Shown piece after piece: positions 34,431 to 43,029 of a stretch of DNA of 64,000 nucleotides (its first letter is position 1; every line of letters starts with the position of its first letter). The notes under the pieces are model-generated. The model was given only the letters and a program-made list of their open reading frames with translations, was not told where the DNA came from and did no database searches. The translations under genes and the position numbers were made by a program. This DNA comes from Sporosarcina cyprini (GTDB taxonomy: Bacteria > Bacillota > Bacilli > Bacillales_A > Planococcaceae), in NCBI RefSeq assembly GCF_022048975.1, contig NZ_JAKMHX010000023.1, forward strand, positions 124,001 through 188,000, written 5' to 3'.

Positions 34431-34506
34431 ATCTTTTCTGAATAGGTAATACTTTTATTATAGTACGAAGATAAGAGAGGAAGTAAGATTTATAAAAATA
34501 GGGGCA

Positions 34507-34547
34507 AAAAAACTGGCAGGCTCTACTAGTATGAGCCTGCCAGTTTT
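34507..34547 (-). terminator. Terminator after the 34550 gene
   Basis: AAAACTGGCAGGCT pairs with AGCCTGCCAGTTTT around a short loop, directly after the stop codon of the minus-strand gene. Confidence 0.9.
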
Positions 34548-34549
34548 CA

Positions 34550-35713
34550 TTAACGAACAAAAAAGTCATAAGCCGCCACACGTTTGCCTTTCTTTTTAAC
34601 GAGTTGATACATCTCTTCCAAACCGGACACGTGCTGTTCTTTTGTGCGCTTGCCTGTTGACAAGTCATACGTGTCGATCACATGTGACTCGGAAGGCGCG
34701 TCATATCGGAAAACATAGAGGTCGCCTTCTTTGAAAAACGTTTGCTCGGCCATGTAAGGTGAGTTTTCTTCGATCCCTTCAATCTGAAAAGATGGCTCTG
34801 CTTCTCCCGTTTTCGTATTAAATCGATGTACTTCACCGAGTCCGTCCACATAGTAGAAGATCCCATCATGGATGGACGATGCGTTGCGCAAGTTAAAGGG
34901 AATGCGCAAACGGTAGTCATCCGCATCTGAATAGGTGAGAAAGGGAACCGCTTTGCTATCCCCTGTTTGTTCATCGACTTCATAAATAGCGGCTGTCAGT
35001 TTTTCAGTATCGCTCATGAGCAAGTAAAACTTGCCGTTATTTTTCAGGATGGAAGAGAGGCCAAGCCGTTCGCCCAGTTCGCCGAGAGACGCGACTTTCT
35101 CAATGTCCACTTCCTTTTCGAGCGGCATCCGCTGTAAAGAAATATCTTCGGGTTCACCCGTCACCATGAACAATTCCCCGTCCGCGATGCCGGACATATG
35201 TAAATAGTAGGGGACATGAATGGTATCAAATCCGTCTTGATTGCCGACGCGGATATTGGACTGGTACCCGCCATCCTCGGTGAATCCGGAGTTATTCACA
35301 CTGTAAAAAAGACCGTCCTGGTAGCCTGTCACTTCGCCAGTATGCTCCTCTGTTTCCATGTCAAAGGTCTCCATGCCGTCCGGATTCAGCAAAAAGACTT
35401 TATTACGGTCTTCCATGAATAAGGTGTCGTCAGAAGCGTACACACTGCCTAGCTCCAAGCCGTTCATCTTCAGCAGATCCGTTTTGCCGGCAGAATCGAT
35501 GAAAACAGCAAAGCTAAGACCGTCCCGATTCATATCCTGGTCAGCTGTCGTGGAGAAGTAGAGGATCGCTTCGGTTTTCTGTTCCAAATCTGGTGAAACG
35601 GTTTCCTTGGACAGGGTACCGGCAGGTGTTTGACGGTTGTTTAAGAAGAGGTAAGAAATAAATACAATAGCTACAATTCCTATAACGCCAATCCAAATCC
35701 AATTCTTCTTCAT
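34550..35713 (-). CDS. Membrane-anchored beta-propeller-like protein, unknown
   Basis: A 387-residue protein with one N-terminal membrane helix (about 5-25) and an extracellular body made of repeating short strands (patterns such as GELFMVTGEP and DGIFYYVDGLG). It resembles DUF5050/propeller-type proteins, but I cannot assign a family firmly. No catalytic motif is seen. AAGGAAGGATGGAG precedes the ATG at 35713, and upstream in-frame ATGs lack one. It is 82 bp downstream of the secreted amidase gene on the same strand and could be co-expressed with it. Confidence 0.7.
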   Translation of the reverse strand: MKKNWIWIGVIGIVAIVFISYLFLNNRQTPAGTLSKETVSPDLEQKTEAILYFSTTADQDMNRDGLSFAVFIDSAGKTDLLKMNGLELGSVYASDDTLFMEDRNKVFLLNPDGMETFDMETEEHTGEVTGYQDGLFYSVNNSGFTEDGGYQSNIRVGNQDGFDTIHVPYYLHMSGIADGELFMVTGEPEDISLQRMPLEKEVDIEKVASLGELGERLGLSSILKNNGKFYLLMSDTEKLTAAIYEVDEQTGDSKAVPFLTYSDADDYRLRIPFNLRNASSIHDGIFYYVDGLGEVHRFNTKTGEAEPSFQIEGIEENSPYMAEQTFFKEGDLYVFRYDAPSESHVIDTYDLSTGKRTKEQHVSGLEEMYQLVKKKGKRVAAYDFFVR

Positions 35714-35795
35714 AGGTCTCCATCCTTCCTTAACGAGCACAGAACTAAGCAGACGCGAAGCCTGCCTAGTCCTGCTCGTCATGAATACTAGTAGA

Positions 35796-36542
35796 TTAGA
35801 TCTTTCGTTTAAATACGGTTTGAGTTGCATCCCGTACGTCCCGCGGATACACCCCGAACCCTTTATCCACATCGAGATCCAGGTTGCCGTGAAGCTTGAA
35901 TGCGGACCAGATTAATTTTGAACAGTTTTTGGCTCCGCCGTGTCCCGTGTTTCGGTTGTTTGCGAAATTCAGCGAGTACGGTTGCCCGATTTCTTTATAC
36001 GCCCATGCCGTGGCATTTGTCTTGTTAGTGCTGCTCGTTGAGATAGATTTCACGACAGCCCCTTTATCCACTTTCCGGACATTCGCTGAAATGCTACGGA
36101 CACCTGATGGATAGATTGATTCTACGATGACATTGCTGGAATAATAAAGCCCGACATGCCCATGATTAATATATGCAGTAGCGGAAGGAGTATAATAGAA
36201 ATCTCCACGGGCACTTGGTCCGACAATATAAAGGGCTGATGAATCGCTGCCCTGGATGTCGGCATCACCGGAGATGGCGTTTTCTTCAGCAAGCTGCTTT
36301 GCTTCTTCCTCCGCCATCTGGTTTTGCTTTTCCATTTCATTGTACATCGCTTCGTAGATCTCAGCCTCGCTCATTCCTGTCGAAACTGTCAGTTCATCCA
36401 CTTGCTTGGCGAGCTCCTCGGCGGAAACGCCGGGCTGCATGGAAACGATCTGATCTGCGTATGAGACGGTCGATGCTTGGACGGAGAATTGAGAACTTCC
36501 TACGAGAAACCCTGTTAAAACCAGTGCGACAACTTTTTTCAC
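35796..36542 (-). CDS. Secreted YiiX/YycO-type papain-like amidase
   Basis: A 248-residue exported protein with a signal peptide (about 1-23), a helical Glu-rich region (about 30-90) and a permuted NlpC/P60-like domain. Catalytic-type residues are His in NHGHVGLYY (about 132) and Cys in NCSKLIWSAF (about 210). The Gly-Asp opening GDFYYTP marks the domain start. Relatives cleave amide bonds in cell-wall peptides or lipids. AAGGGAG, 8 bases before GTG 36542, sets the start. The gene is divergent from the HTH-TPR regulator, and a 16-bp palindrome lies in its promoter region. Confidence 0.82.
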   Translation of the reverse strand: MKKVVALVLTGFLVGSSQFSVQASTVSYADQIVSMQPGVSAEELAKQVDELTVSTGMSEAEIYEAMYNEMEKQNQMAEEEAKQLAEENAISGDADIQGSDSSALYIVGPSARGDFYYTPSATAYINHGHVGLYYSSNVIVESIYPSGVRSISANVRKVDKGAVVKSISTSSTNKTNATAWAYKEIGQPYSLNFANNRNTGHGGAKNCSKLIWSAFKLHGNLDLDVDKGFGVYPRDVRDATQTVFKRKI

Positions 36543-36592
36543 GTGAATCGCTCCCTTTGTGAAGTTGACTGGCCAGTCTGCCTTCAAAATTG

Positions 36593-36608
36593 TATGTTGT
36601 TCAACATA
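36593..36608. promoter_or_regulatory. TATG-N8-CATA palindrome before the amidase gene
   Basis: TATGTTGTTCAACATA has 7-bp perfect arms around TT. Its TATG...CATA frame resembles the PlcR box (TATGNAN4TNCATA), though the inner A/T are swapped. It overlaps a minus-strand TACAAT element 51 bases before the amidase GTG. A weak TTAAAC-N17-TATAGT lies further upstream. From 36543 to 36950 there is no other gene, only AT-rich divergent promoter DNA. Confidence 0.55.
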
Positions 36609-36890
36609 ACTAAACTATATCATATTTAATAGAATAGTTTAAATTTTGAATAAAAACAAAAGGTTTATTTTTTCAGGATGAATAAGTAACTTGATGCAGT
36701 AGGATACTTGTAAGTAGACAATAATTTTTTAATCAAGGAAGCAAGAGAATGAAGGGAAGTAGGTAAATGGAATAAAAGTTAATAGATATATAGAAGGGGA
36801 GATGAAAAGAGAGGAAGGTAGGAAGAATCATTTGTGAAAAAGCAAAACAAGGAATTAAGAATGAAAATTTAAAATTTATTGAAATTATTA

Positions 36891-36919
36891 TTGTCAACAA
36901 TTGTAATACTCCTTACAAT
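36891..36919 (+). promoter_or_regulatory. Sigma-A promoter of the HTH-TPR regulator
   Basis: TTGTCA (36891-36896) and TACAAT (36914-36919) are separated by 17 bp, placing the start site about 25 bases before the ATG and 15 before GGAGGGG. Confidence 0.7.
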
Positions 36920-36950
36920 AGATAGCAAGAGAAGGATTGGAGGGGAGAAA

Positions 36951-38234
36951 ATGCATATCGGTAGCCGCATTCAAAAATTGCGGGAGAAGAAGGGGCTATC
37001 GCAAAAGGAGGCAAGCTTCGGCGTAATATCTACTTCCCACTATAGCAATGTAGAGTGTGGACGATTTGTGCCATCCGAAGACGTCCTGCACTTGCTGGCC
37101 GATCGGTTTGAAGTCCCCGTTGCATATTTGCTTGACAGCGAGAAGTATGATCCGGTGCTGCAATCGCTTTTGGAGGAATATGAAGAGTTACTCTCTCAAG
37201 AAACAGATCGAATTAGCCGTTTTACGACTAAACATGCTGCAAAATTCACGTACATCCCTTCCCTTCTACAAGAATCTACTTACAACGTATTAAAATATAT
37301 TGATTTGGTCAGGGCTGGAGAAATTAGACAAGCCCAAATACACTACACCAAAGAGATAATCCACCTATCGAAAGCAGATATAGAAACAAATAAACCCCTC
37401 TTAAAAAACTATCTGTATATTTCCGGACTTTATTGTTATTTTAATAAAAATTATAGAGAGAGCATCTCCTACGGTAGAGCCATCTTGGAACTGGCCAGAG
37501 ATGAGGAGACAATGGCCAAAGCATTTTACAATATGTCCCTGGCCTTATTTCAGCTGTATGATTACGCCGATGCCTTAGACTATGTAAACAAAGCGCAACA
37601 ACAATACATTAATCTGCATAACTGGAAAGCTGCGTGTGATTGTTATAATCTCGCTGCAACCATATTGGTAGAACAGAACAAAATGGCAGAAGCAAAAAAG
37701 CAGATTCAAAAAGGATTTAGTGTCCTGGGCGACAAGGTATCGGAAACCTCCGCAAAACTCTATCACAATCTAGCCTACATCCAGCTTCAAGAGCAAAACT
37801 ATTATGATGCGTTGAAGACCATCAATCAATGCATTGAACTAAAACAAAAAGTTAACAGCAAGAACCTCATCATTTCCTACACCTTAAAGTTATCCATCTT
37901 ATTTCACCTAGAAGATTTCAAGTCAATCCAGGGTAATTTGCAACAGCTGCAACAATCCAATTTGCAGGAGAGGGAGCGAATCCAGCTTCTTTATATCGAG
38001 GGCAAACTGTATTATGCAGTGCGGGAATTCCCACTTTACGAAAGACATATGCAGGACTGTATTCAATATTTTAGGAAGAATGAAGAATGGAAACACCTGA
38101 AAGAAGCAGCCCGGCATTTATCTTTGTTTTACGCCAACCATAAAAAATATAAGTTGGCCCATCAATATCAAGACTTATGTATCTTGAGCTACCAGCGATT
38201 GACCATGGAAGTGAAGGGAGGTGAAACGGAGTGA
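36951..38234 (+). CDS. RRNPP-type HTH-TPR quorum receptor (NprR-like)
   Basis: A 427-residue cytosolic regulator. An N-terminal Xre-type HTH (about 4-60, IGSRIQKLREKKGLSQKEAS) is followed by about nine helical TPR-like repeats (about 95-425) that in NprR, PlcR and Rap proteins bind a re-imported signal peptide. Its length is close to NprR (423) and far from PlcR (285). GGAGGGG sets the ATG at 36951. An earlier in-frame ATG at 36879 precedes the promoter. The last four bases, GTGA, overlap the start of a 43-residue secreted propeptide gene, which is the diagnostic receptor-peptide layout. The regulator may act on its own promoter and on the divergent amidase gene. Confidence 0.88.
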   Translation: MHIGSRIQKLREKKGLSQKEASFGVISTSHYSNVECGRFVPSEDVLHLLADRFEVPVAYLLDSEKYDPVLQSLLEEYEELLSQETDRISRFTTKHAAKFTYIPSLLQESTYNVLKYIDLVRAGEIRQAQIHYTKEIIHLSKADIETNKPLLKNYLYISGLYCYFNKNYRESISYGRAILELARDEETMAKAFYNMSLALFQLYDYADALDYVNKAQQQYINLHNWKAACDCYNLAATILVEQNKMAEAKKQIQKGFSVLGDKVSETSAKLYHNLAYIQLQEQNYYDALKTINQCIELKQKVNSKNLIISYTLKLSILFHLEDFKSIQGNLQQLQQSNLQERERIQLLYIEGKLYYAVREFPLYERHMQDCIQYFRKNEEWKHLKEAARHLSLFYANHKKYKLAHQYQDLCILSYQRLTMEVKGGETE

Positions 38235-38362
38235 AGAAACGATTCGTGCTCTTTTGTGCCGCATTCGGCATTTTATTCTCCTTGGCTCTTAGTCCAGCTG
38301 CCTCAGCAGACTCGGTAATCAACGGAGAGCCGGAAGTTGGCCCGCCGCATAGTGCGAAATAA
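38231..38362 (+). CDS. Quorum-sensing propeptide (NprX/Phr-like)
   Basis: A 43-residue peptide too short for usual gene calls. It starts with GTG in a GTGA overlap with the receptor stop, behind GGAGGTGAAACGGA, so it is translationally coupled. The N-terminus KKR plus a hydrophobic stretch (5-24) and ASA is a good signal peptide, cleaved near residue 26. The exported tail is DSVINGEPEVGPPHSAK. The segment NGEPEVG recalls the known NprX signal SKPDIVG in its P-acidic-V-G core, so a heptapeptide around residues 31-38 is the likely mature signal, re-imported by Opp. It has the same length as NprX (43). Confidence 0.85.
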   Translation: MKKRFVLFCAAFGILFSLALSPAASADSVINGEPEVGPPHSAK

Positions 38363-38382
38363 AGAAATTATACTTTTTTTGT

Positions 38383-38409
38383 ACACGCTATTATGTAGCG
38401 TGTTTTTTT
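38383..38409 (+). terminator. Terminator of the quorum-sensing pair
   Basis: ACACGCTA pairs with TAGCGTGT, followed by seven T. It ends the receptor-propeptide operon 20 bases after the propeptide stop. Confidence 0.9.
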
Positions 38410-38514
38410 AGTGAGCGGCAAAAACAAGGGTTATGTTGTCCGATTGCCAACTTTTAAATTGGGGAATGGGACATTTTTTACTTCTCAAACGCACCTGTTT
38501 GGTGAATAAGGAAT

Positions 38515-39117
38515 TCAGTTGCTTTTGAAAAAGTGTAATGTTTCTCTCAATGTCTGTTGAGCTAATTCTTCATTGTATCTAAAAGAGTATGGGTCGCTAA
38601 ATCCGTGTTCACCACTACATATTTGAACATCTATATTAGGTTTTTCTATCGTTGACACTAATTCATCTACATTAAATGTTTTTTCGGCTTTTGGGAAAAA
38701 TAACAATACAGGGCATTTTGGATTCATATTTGCATAGTCCCGAATACGAGAACCATAGTATCCAACAATGCCGTCAACACACTCTTCCTCACTACACAAC
38801 CAAGCAATCGTTGCCCCTATACTAAATCCAATGATAAATACCTTTGAATACTCATCTTGACAATCTGATAATAGTTTTTTTATTTCTTGTAATCCGTTCT
38901 CGAAACCAATAGTATCCATGAAATGTTGGTAAGCATTTAGTTCTTGAGAATAATCAAAGGCTATTTCATGTTCTAATAGATTTGGGCAAATGACATCAAA
39001 ATTTTGTTTTGATAGCAATTCACATAAATCTATCATATGTTGGTTAATTCCATATATTTCGTGAACGACAATAATTAGGTTGTCTGACTTTTTGTTTATT
39101 TTGAGCAACCTTTTCAC
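38515..39117 (-). CDS. Dienelactone hydrolase-like alpha/beta hydrolase
   Basis: A 200-residue alpha/beta hydrolase of the DLH family. The nucleophile elbow is GFSIG (Ser about 114, in place of the Cys of classical dienelactone hydrolase). Asp/Glu lie in the FFPKAE region and the catalytic His in GEHGFSDPYS (about 168). The substrate is unknown. The start is ambiguous: GTG at 39117 abuts AAAGGGG, whereas TTG at 39108 would be well spaced. It is convergent with the quorum-sensing operon and shows no operon partner. Its lower GC content suggests a different history from its neighbours. Confidence 0.75.
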   Translation of the reverse strand: MKRLLKINKKSDNLIIVVHEIYGINQHMIDLCELLSKQNFDVICPNLLEHEIAFDYSQELNAYQHFMDTIGFENGLQEIKKLLSDCQDEYSKVFIIGFSIGATIAWLCSEEECVDGIVGYYGSRIRDYANMNPKCPVLLFFPKAEKTFNVDELVSTIEKPNIDVQICSGEHGFSDPYSFRYNEELAQQTLRETLHFFKSN

Positions 39118-39278
39118 CCCTTTAATGAAATGACAAAAAGCACAGTTCTGTTTCTATACCTCTATAAACTGCAACTCACCATCGTCCAATTTCTATTTTT
39201 AATCATATTATTTATTAGATACCTATTCAATGTAACGCGTTTTTTAAAATTTCGCTTATGCTAGGCTTACTAGAAGGA

Positions 39279-39334
39279 AGAATGATTCATCACCGTTTAA
39301 TGCTAAAGAAGAAAAGCTAGCAGCTAATCATTCT
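39279..39334 (+). promoter_or_regulatory. Perfect 9-bp dyad before the histidine kinase
   Basis: AGAATGATT (39279-39287) and AATCATTCT (39326-39334) are separated by 38 bp, upstream of a TATAAT at about 39361. It is a possible response-regulator or repressor site. Confidence 0.4.
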
Positions 39335-39392
39335 GCATACTTACTCCATAATTTTTTTCTATAATAATTTGGGAAGAGAGGCGAACGCAAAC

Positions 39393-40754
39393 GTGAATAG
39401 AATCTCAACAAAATTAACGGCGTACTTTTTCGTTACTGTATTAATTATGGAAACATCACTGATGCTTTATCTTCATAGAAATATTATCGATTCAAGGACT
39501 GAGGAAGAATTCAACCGATTGCTGGCGAACGGCTCCAATCATCGGGATGTCCTGACAGCTTATTATTCCGAAACGACGATGAAGCATATTGTCCTTATGG
39601 AGAAGGATGGAGATCGTGAAGTTCTCATTACCGATGCAAGAGGGGAAATTATAAGCAGTTCTGCTGAACCTGAAGAGAGACTTAAAAAGTATCTTCCACC
39701 TCTTGATACGATCAACGCAACGGAGGATCAAATACTGTATGCGGATTGGAAGGACATGCCTTATATTATTAGCGTCCATCCATATCAAGTGGCATCCGGT
39801 CCGTCGGGATATGTCATTATGTTTCAAAGCACGACTTCCATCAAGCATTTGGTCGCTAAATTGAACATGCACTTTGGACTGGCAGGCGTGACGAGTGTAG
39901 CCGCTTTATTCATTATCTATGCTTTCCTATCCAAGTTTTTGACGCGGCCCTTGATTCGAATGAAAGAAGCGACGGAGAAACTAAGCAAGGGTGATTTCGA
40001 TGTTAGCTTACCTGTTATCGGAAAAGACGAGCTGGGTGAATTGTCAGGTTCCATCCAAAAGCTTGCTGGTGATTTGGAGCGTTTGACGGTGGAACGCAAT
40101 GAATTTTTAGCTGCTACCGCTCATGAACTGAGCACGCCGCTGACATATTTGAATGGATATTCTAAAGTCGCTAGAAGACAAGGCATTCAGGAAGAGGAGC
40201 GCAACCGGTATCTTGACATTATTGCAGAGGAATCCGAGAGGATGAAGGAATTGGTTCATAACTTATTGGACTTGGCCAAGGTGGATGAAAATTCATTTAC
40301 CGTTTCTAAAGAATCTTTCTTGGCAAGGGCTTTTATTCGCGATGTCATCAAGCTGGTCGAACCTTCCTTTGCAGTAAAGAAGATGGGGCTTGAAGTTGTG
40401 ATGGATGAGGATTTTAAGATATATGCGGATCCCGTCCGGTTAGAGCAGATCTTATTGAATTTATTGGACAATGCGCTGAAATACTCTAACGAAGCATCTG
40501 CAGTAACATTGGAAGTGTATAAGAAAGAGGAGCGAACGGTCTTTAGGATAACAGATAGTGGCCTCGGAATCTCGAAACAGGATCTGCCATTTATCTTTGA
40601 AAGGCTATACCGTGTGGAAAAATCTCGTTCACGATCCCTTGGCGGGTCAGGAATCGGATTGTCTGTCGTTAAGGAACTTGTGGAAGCGCATGGGGGTTCC
40701 GTTGAGGTAACAAGCCAGCTTGGCCAAGGCAGCACGTTTACAGTCACGCTCTGA
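39393..40754 (+). CDS. Sensor histidine kinase
   Basis: A 453-residue membrane kinase with TM1 (about 8-30), an extracellular sensor loop of about 130 residues, TM2 (about 165-185), HAMP (about 186-240), HisKA with phospho-acceptor His in TAHELSTPLTYLNG, and a catalytic domain with NLLDNALKYS, DSGLGIS, FERLYRV and GGSGIGLSVVKELVEAHGG. GTG 39393 was chosen, with GAGAGGCG upstream. An in-frame TTG lies at 39369. The kinase gene precedes its regulator gene, the reverse of the common order. The metal and redox genes downstream suggest an envelope or copper stress signal, by context only. Confidence 0.88.
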   Translation: MNRISTKLTAYFFVTVLIMETSLMLYLHRNIIDSRTEEEFNRLLANGSNHRDVLTAYYSETTMKHIVLMEKDGDREVLITDARGEIISSSAEPEERLKKYLPPLDTINATEDQILYADWKDMPYIISVHPYQVASGPSGYVIMFQSTTSIKHLVAKLNMHFGLAGVTSVAALFIIYAFLSKFLTRPLIRMKEATEKLSKGDFDVSLPVIGKDELGELSGSIQKLAGDLERLTVERNEFLAATAHELSTPLTYLNGYSKVARRQGIQEEERNRYLDIIAEESERMKELVHNLLDLAKVDENSFTVSKESFLARAFIRDVIKLVEPSFAVKKMGLEVVMDEDFKIYADPVRLEQILLNLLDNALKYSNEASAVTLEVYKKEERTVFRITDSGLGISKQDLPFIFERLYRVEKSRSRSLGGSGIGLSVVKELVEAHGGSVEVTSQLGQGSTFTVTL

Positions 40755-40791
40755 TCGGATTACATGAAAGGGCTGAGGGGGAGGTCTATAG

Positions 40792-41469
40792 ATGCAAACT
40801 ATTTTGTTGGTCGATGATGAACAGAGAATGCTGGATCTAATTGAATTGTTCCTACTGCCGCACGGTTTTAGATGTATAAAAGCGAACAGCGGGGAGAGGG
40901 CATTGGAGTTAGTGGAAAACGAAGCTATTAGTCTGATCCTTTTGGATGTGATGATGCCCGAAATGGATGGATGGGAGGTGTGCAAACAAATTCGTCAACT
41001 GTCTGATGTCCCGATTATCATGTTAACAGCGAGGGCGAATAAATCGGATTTGGTGAAAGGATTGGATACCGGGGCCGATGACTATATTACAAAGCCATTT
41101 GATGACAGGGAACTTGTCGCCAGAGTCCGGGCTATGCTGCGACGTTCATTTTCTTCAGAGAAAGAGTCAGATGTGATTGTAGAAGGCAGGTTTACGTTAG
41201 ATAAAGAAACATATGCCCTGTATTACAATGAGTTAAGGGCCCAGCTGACGCTCAAGGAATTCCTTATTCTCGAAACGTTGCTTTCCCGTCCAAAGAAAAC
41301 GTTCACAAGGGATGAGTTGTTGCAGGCTGCCTGGGACTATAATACATACACGGATATCCGGACGGTCGACTCTCATATACGAAATTTGAGAGATAAATTG
41401 AAATTGGCCGGTTTTCCAACGGATGAGTTTATCAAAACAGTGTGGGGAATCGGATATAAGTGGAAATAG
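40792..41469 (+). CDS. OmpR-family response regulator
   Basis: A 225-residue two-domain regulator. The receiver has the acidic pair DDE (about 8), phospho-acceptor Asp in LILLDVMMPEMDGW, Thr in IIMLTAR and Lys in ITKPFDDRE. A winged-helix DNA-binding domain follows (about 130-225, ending VDSHIRNLRDKL, TVWGIGYKW). It is 37 bp after the kinase gene and 14 bp before the CcdA-like gene, so kinase, regulator and membrane redox protein form one operon. Confidence 0.9.
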   Translation: MQTILLVDDEQRMLDLIELFLLPHGFRCIKANSGERALELVENEAISLILLDVMMPEMDGWEVCKQIRQLSDVPIIMLTARANKSDLVKGLDTGADDYITKPFDDRELVARVRAMLRRSFSSEKESDVIVEGRFTLDKETYALYYNELRAQLTLKEFLILETLLSRPKKTFTRDELLQAAWDYNTYTDIRTVDSHIRNLRDKLKLAGFPTDEFIKTVWGIGYKWK

Positions 41470-41483
41470 GTGGTGGGTAAGCA

Positions 41484-42215
41484 GTGTATGGATGGATGTC
41501 AGCAATCAGCCAATGGATAACAGAACCGGTAACCGTTCTGCTTCAAACATATGAGCAATATCCAATTGTTGTGGCCTTTCTATTAGGCGTTATTGGAGCG
41601 GTGGCGCCATGCCAGCTTACCGGTAATTTGAGTGCTATCACGTTATATGGCAATCAAACTATTCAAATGGAGAAGAGGTTTGATATGGCCGCTTTTATTG
41701 GCGGGAAGGTGGCAGTATTCAGCTTGCTGGGCCTGCTTGCTTGGGTGCTCGGGGACGCATTCTCAACGAATTTAACGGGCTATTTCCCACTTTTTCGCAA
41801 GATGATCGGGCCATTGCTTATTGTGACAGGTCTTGTCATGATCGGCATGCTGCGCTTCGGATTCCTAAGGGGCGTAACGATTCGAGTTCCAATGAAATGG
41901 AAGAGCGGAAGAGTCGGTTCTTTCTTGCTCGGGGCCAGCTTCTCACTGGCTTTTTGTCCGACGATGTTCGTCCTGTTTTTCTTTTGGCTCATGCCGCTTG
42001 TGGCAACAAATACATATGGCTTTCTTTTGCCGGCTGTTTTCGGCGTAGCCACCTCACTGCCTCTTCTATTCCTATTCCTGCTTATTTGGTTTTTTGATGC
42101 AAAGCGAATTGTCATGCGAATCAGCAGAAAAGTGGGGTCACTGGTTCAACGTTTGGCCGGGGCACTCTTAATCGTAATTGGAATTGCTGACACCATTACG
42201 TATTGGAGTATGTAG
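41484..42215 (+). CDS. CcdA/DsbD-like membrane protein
   Basis: A 243-residue protein with six hydrophobic helices. A conserved Cys is present in GAVAPCQLTGN (about 38) and another in SLAFCPTMFVLFF (about 159), the arrangement of CcdA/DsbD electron-transfer modules that pass reducing equivalents across the membrane. Related proteins are annotated as cytochrome c biogenesis or as SafE/TauE-like heavy-metal proteins. AGGTGG supports the GTG at 41484. It is the last gene of the kinase-regulator operon, which suggests that the operon maintains thiol or metal-enzyme redox state in the envelope. Confidence 0.8.
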   Translation: MYGWMSAISQWITEPVTVLLQTYEQYPIVVAFLLGVIGAVAPCQLTGNLSAITLYGNQTIQMEKRFDMAAFIGGKVAVFSLLGLLAWVLGDAFSTNLTGYFPLFRKMIGPLLIVTGLVMIGMLRFGFLRGVTIRVPMKWKSGRVGSFLLGASFSLAFCPTMFVLFFFWLMPLVATNTYGFLLPAVFGVATSLPLLFLFLLIWFFDAKRIVMRISRKVGSLVQRLAGALLIVIGIADTITYWSM

Positions 42216-42423
42216 CGAATTTGGACCTTGCTATGTTTCTTTCGTTAATAGGGATGATAGGGGCGAGAGGAACTTTCTGTTGGATCAGGATTAAACCGCC
42301 TTTGATATGCTTTGGATGCTGACTGATTTCCGGATATTGATTCCCAGAGGTTCGTGGGAGGCATGTACCTAGAGATCCGGTCCAATTGCTTAAACAGAAA
42401 GTGAAAAAATAAGTGTTTTAATA

Positions 42424-42470
42424 AAAAAAGGATTGCTTGAAAACCTCTCAAGCAATCCTTATTCTTTTTT
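42424..42470. terminator. Bidirectional terminator after the ccdA-like gene
   Basis: AAGGATTGCTTGA pairs with TCAAGCAATCCTT, with A-rich left and T-rich right flanks. In the 42216-42554 gap nothing else is evident. Confidence 0.9.
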
Positions 42471-42554
42471 ATTCTATGATTTCCTTGCCGTCTTTTGATA
42501 CACCATCGTGCTCTCTTGCAGCTTATTTGACTTCAGAGTTGCCTAGTGTGGCCA

Positions 42555-42950
42555 TTACACTTTTGCGCACCAAAGTTCAATTTCAATTTTCAACTCGGGT
42601 AAGCCTAGTTTGCTTATATAAGCGATCGTCATAGCCGGAAATTTGTTGCCGAAAAGTGCTTCCCATTTTGAATCTAAGTAGTCCCAATCTATTTCTTCTG
42701 TTGCCCAGATGTTTACTTTAATAATATGACCATGATTCAATTCCTCAGATTCTAAGAGCTTTTTTATATTCGTGAATGTGTTGGCTACCTGCTCATTAAA
42801 GTCAGAAGGCACATGGCCGTCCATATCTACACCAATTTGGCCTGATGTTACAAATAACTCAGCATTTTTGGGAACTCTCGTGATATGCGTGTAGTTACCT
42901 ACTGGTCTCGGCATAGATTCCGGATTTTTTCTTGTGATTTTTTCGTTCAT
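42555..42950 (-). CDS. RidA-like protein without the catalytic Arg
   Basis: A 131-residue YjgF/YER057c/UK114 family protein with the typical core (LFVTSGQIGVDMDG, FTNIKKLLESEELNHGHIIKVNIW). Active RidA enzymes that hydrolyse reactive imines carry an Arg in the PARSTV segment. Here the segment reads PAMTIAYISK, so this member belongs to a non-archetypal Rid subgroup whose activity is unclear. GTGAGGT precedes the ATG. It stands alone on the minus strand. Confidence 0.82.
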   Translation of the reverse strand: MNEKITRKNPESMPRPVGNYTHITRVPKNAELFVTSGQIGVDMDGHVPSDFNEQVANTFTNIKKLLESEELNHGHIIKVNIWATEEIDWDYLDSKWEALFGNKFPAMTIAYISKLGLPELKIEIELWCAKV

Positions 42951-43029
42951 TTTATTACCTCACCTACTATAGTATTTTTCTGCTCGCTTTCTAAATCAAA
43001 TTAGACAGACTCCGCCAATTTTTAAATAT

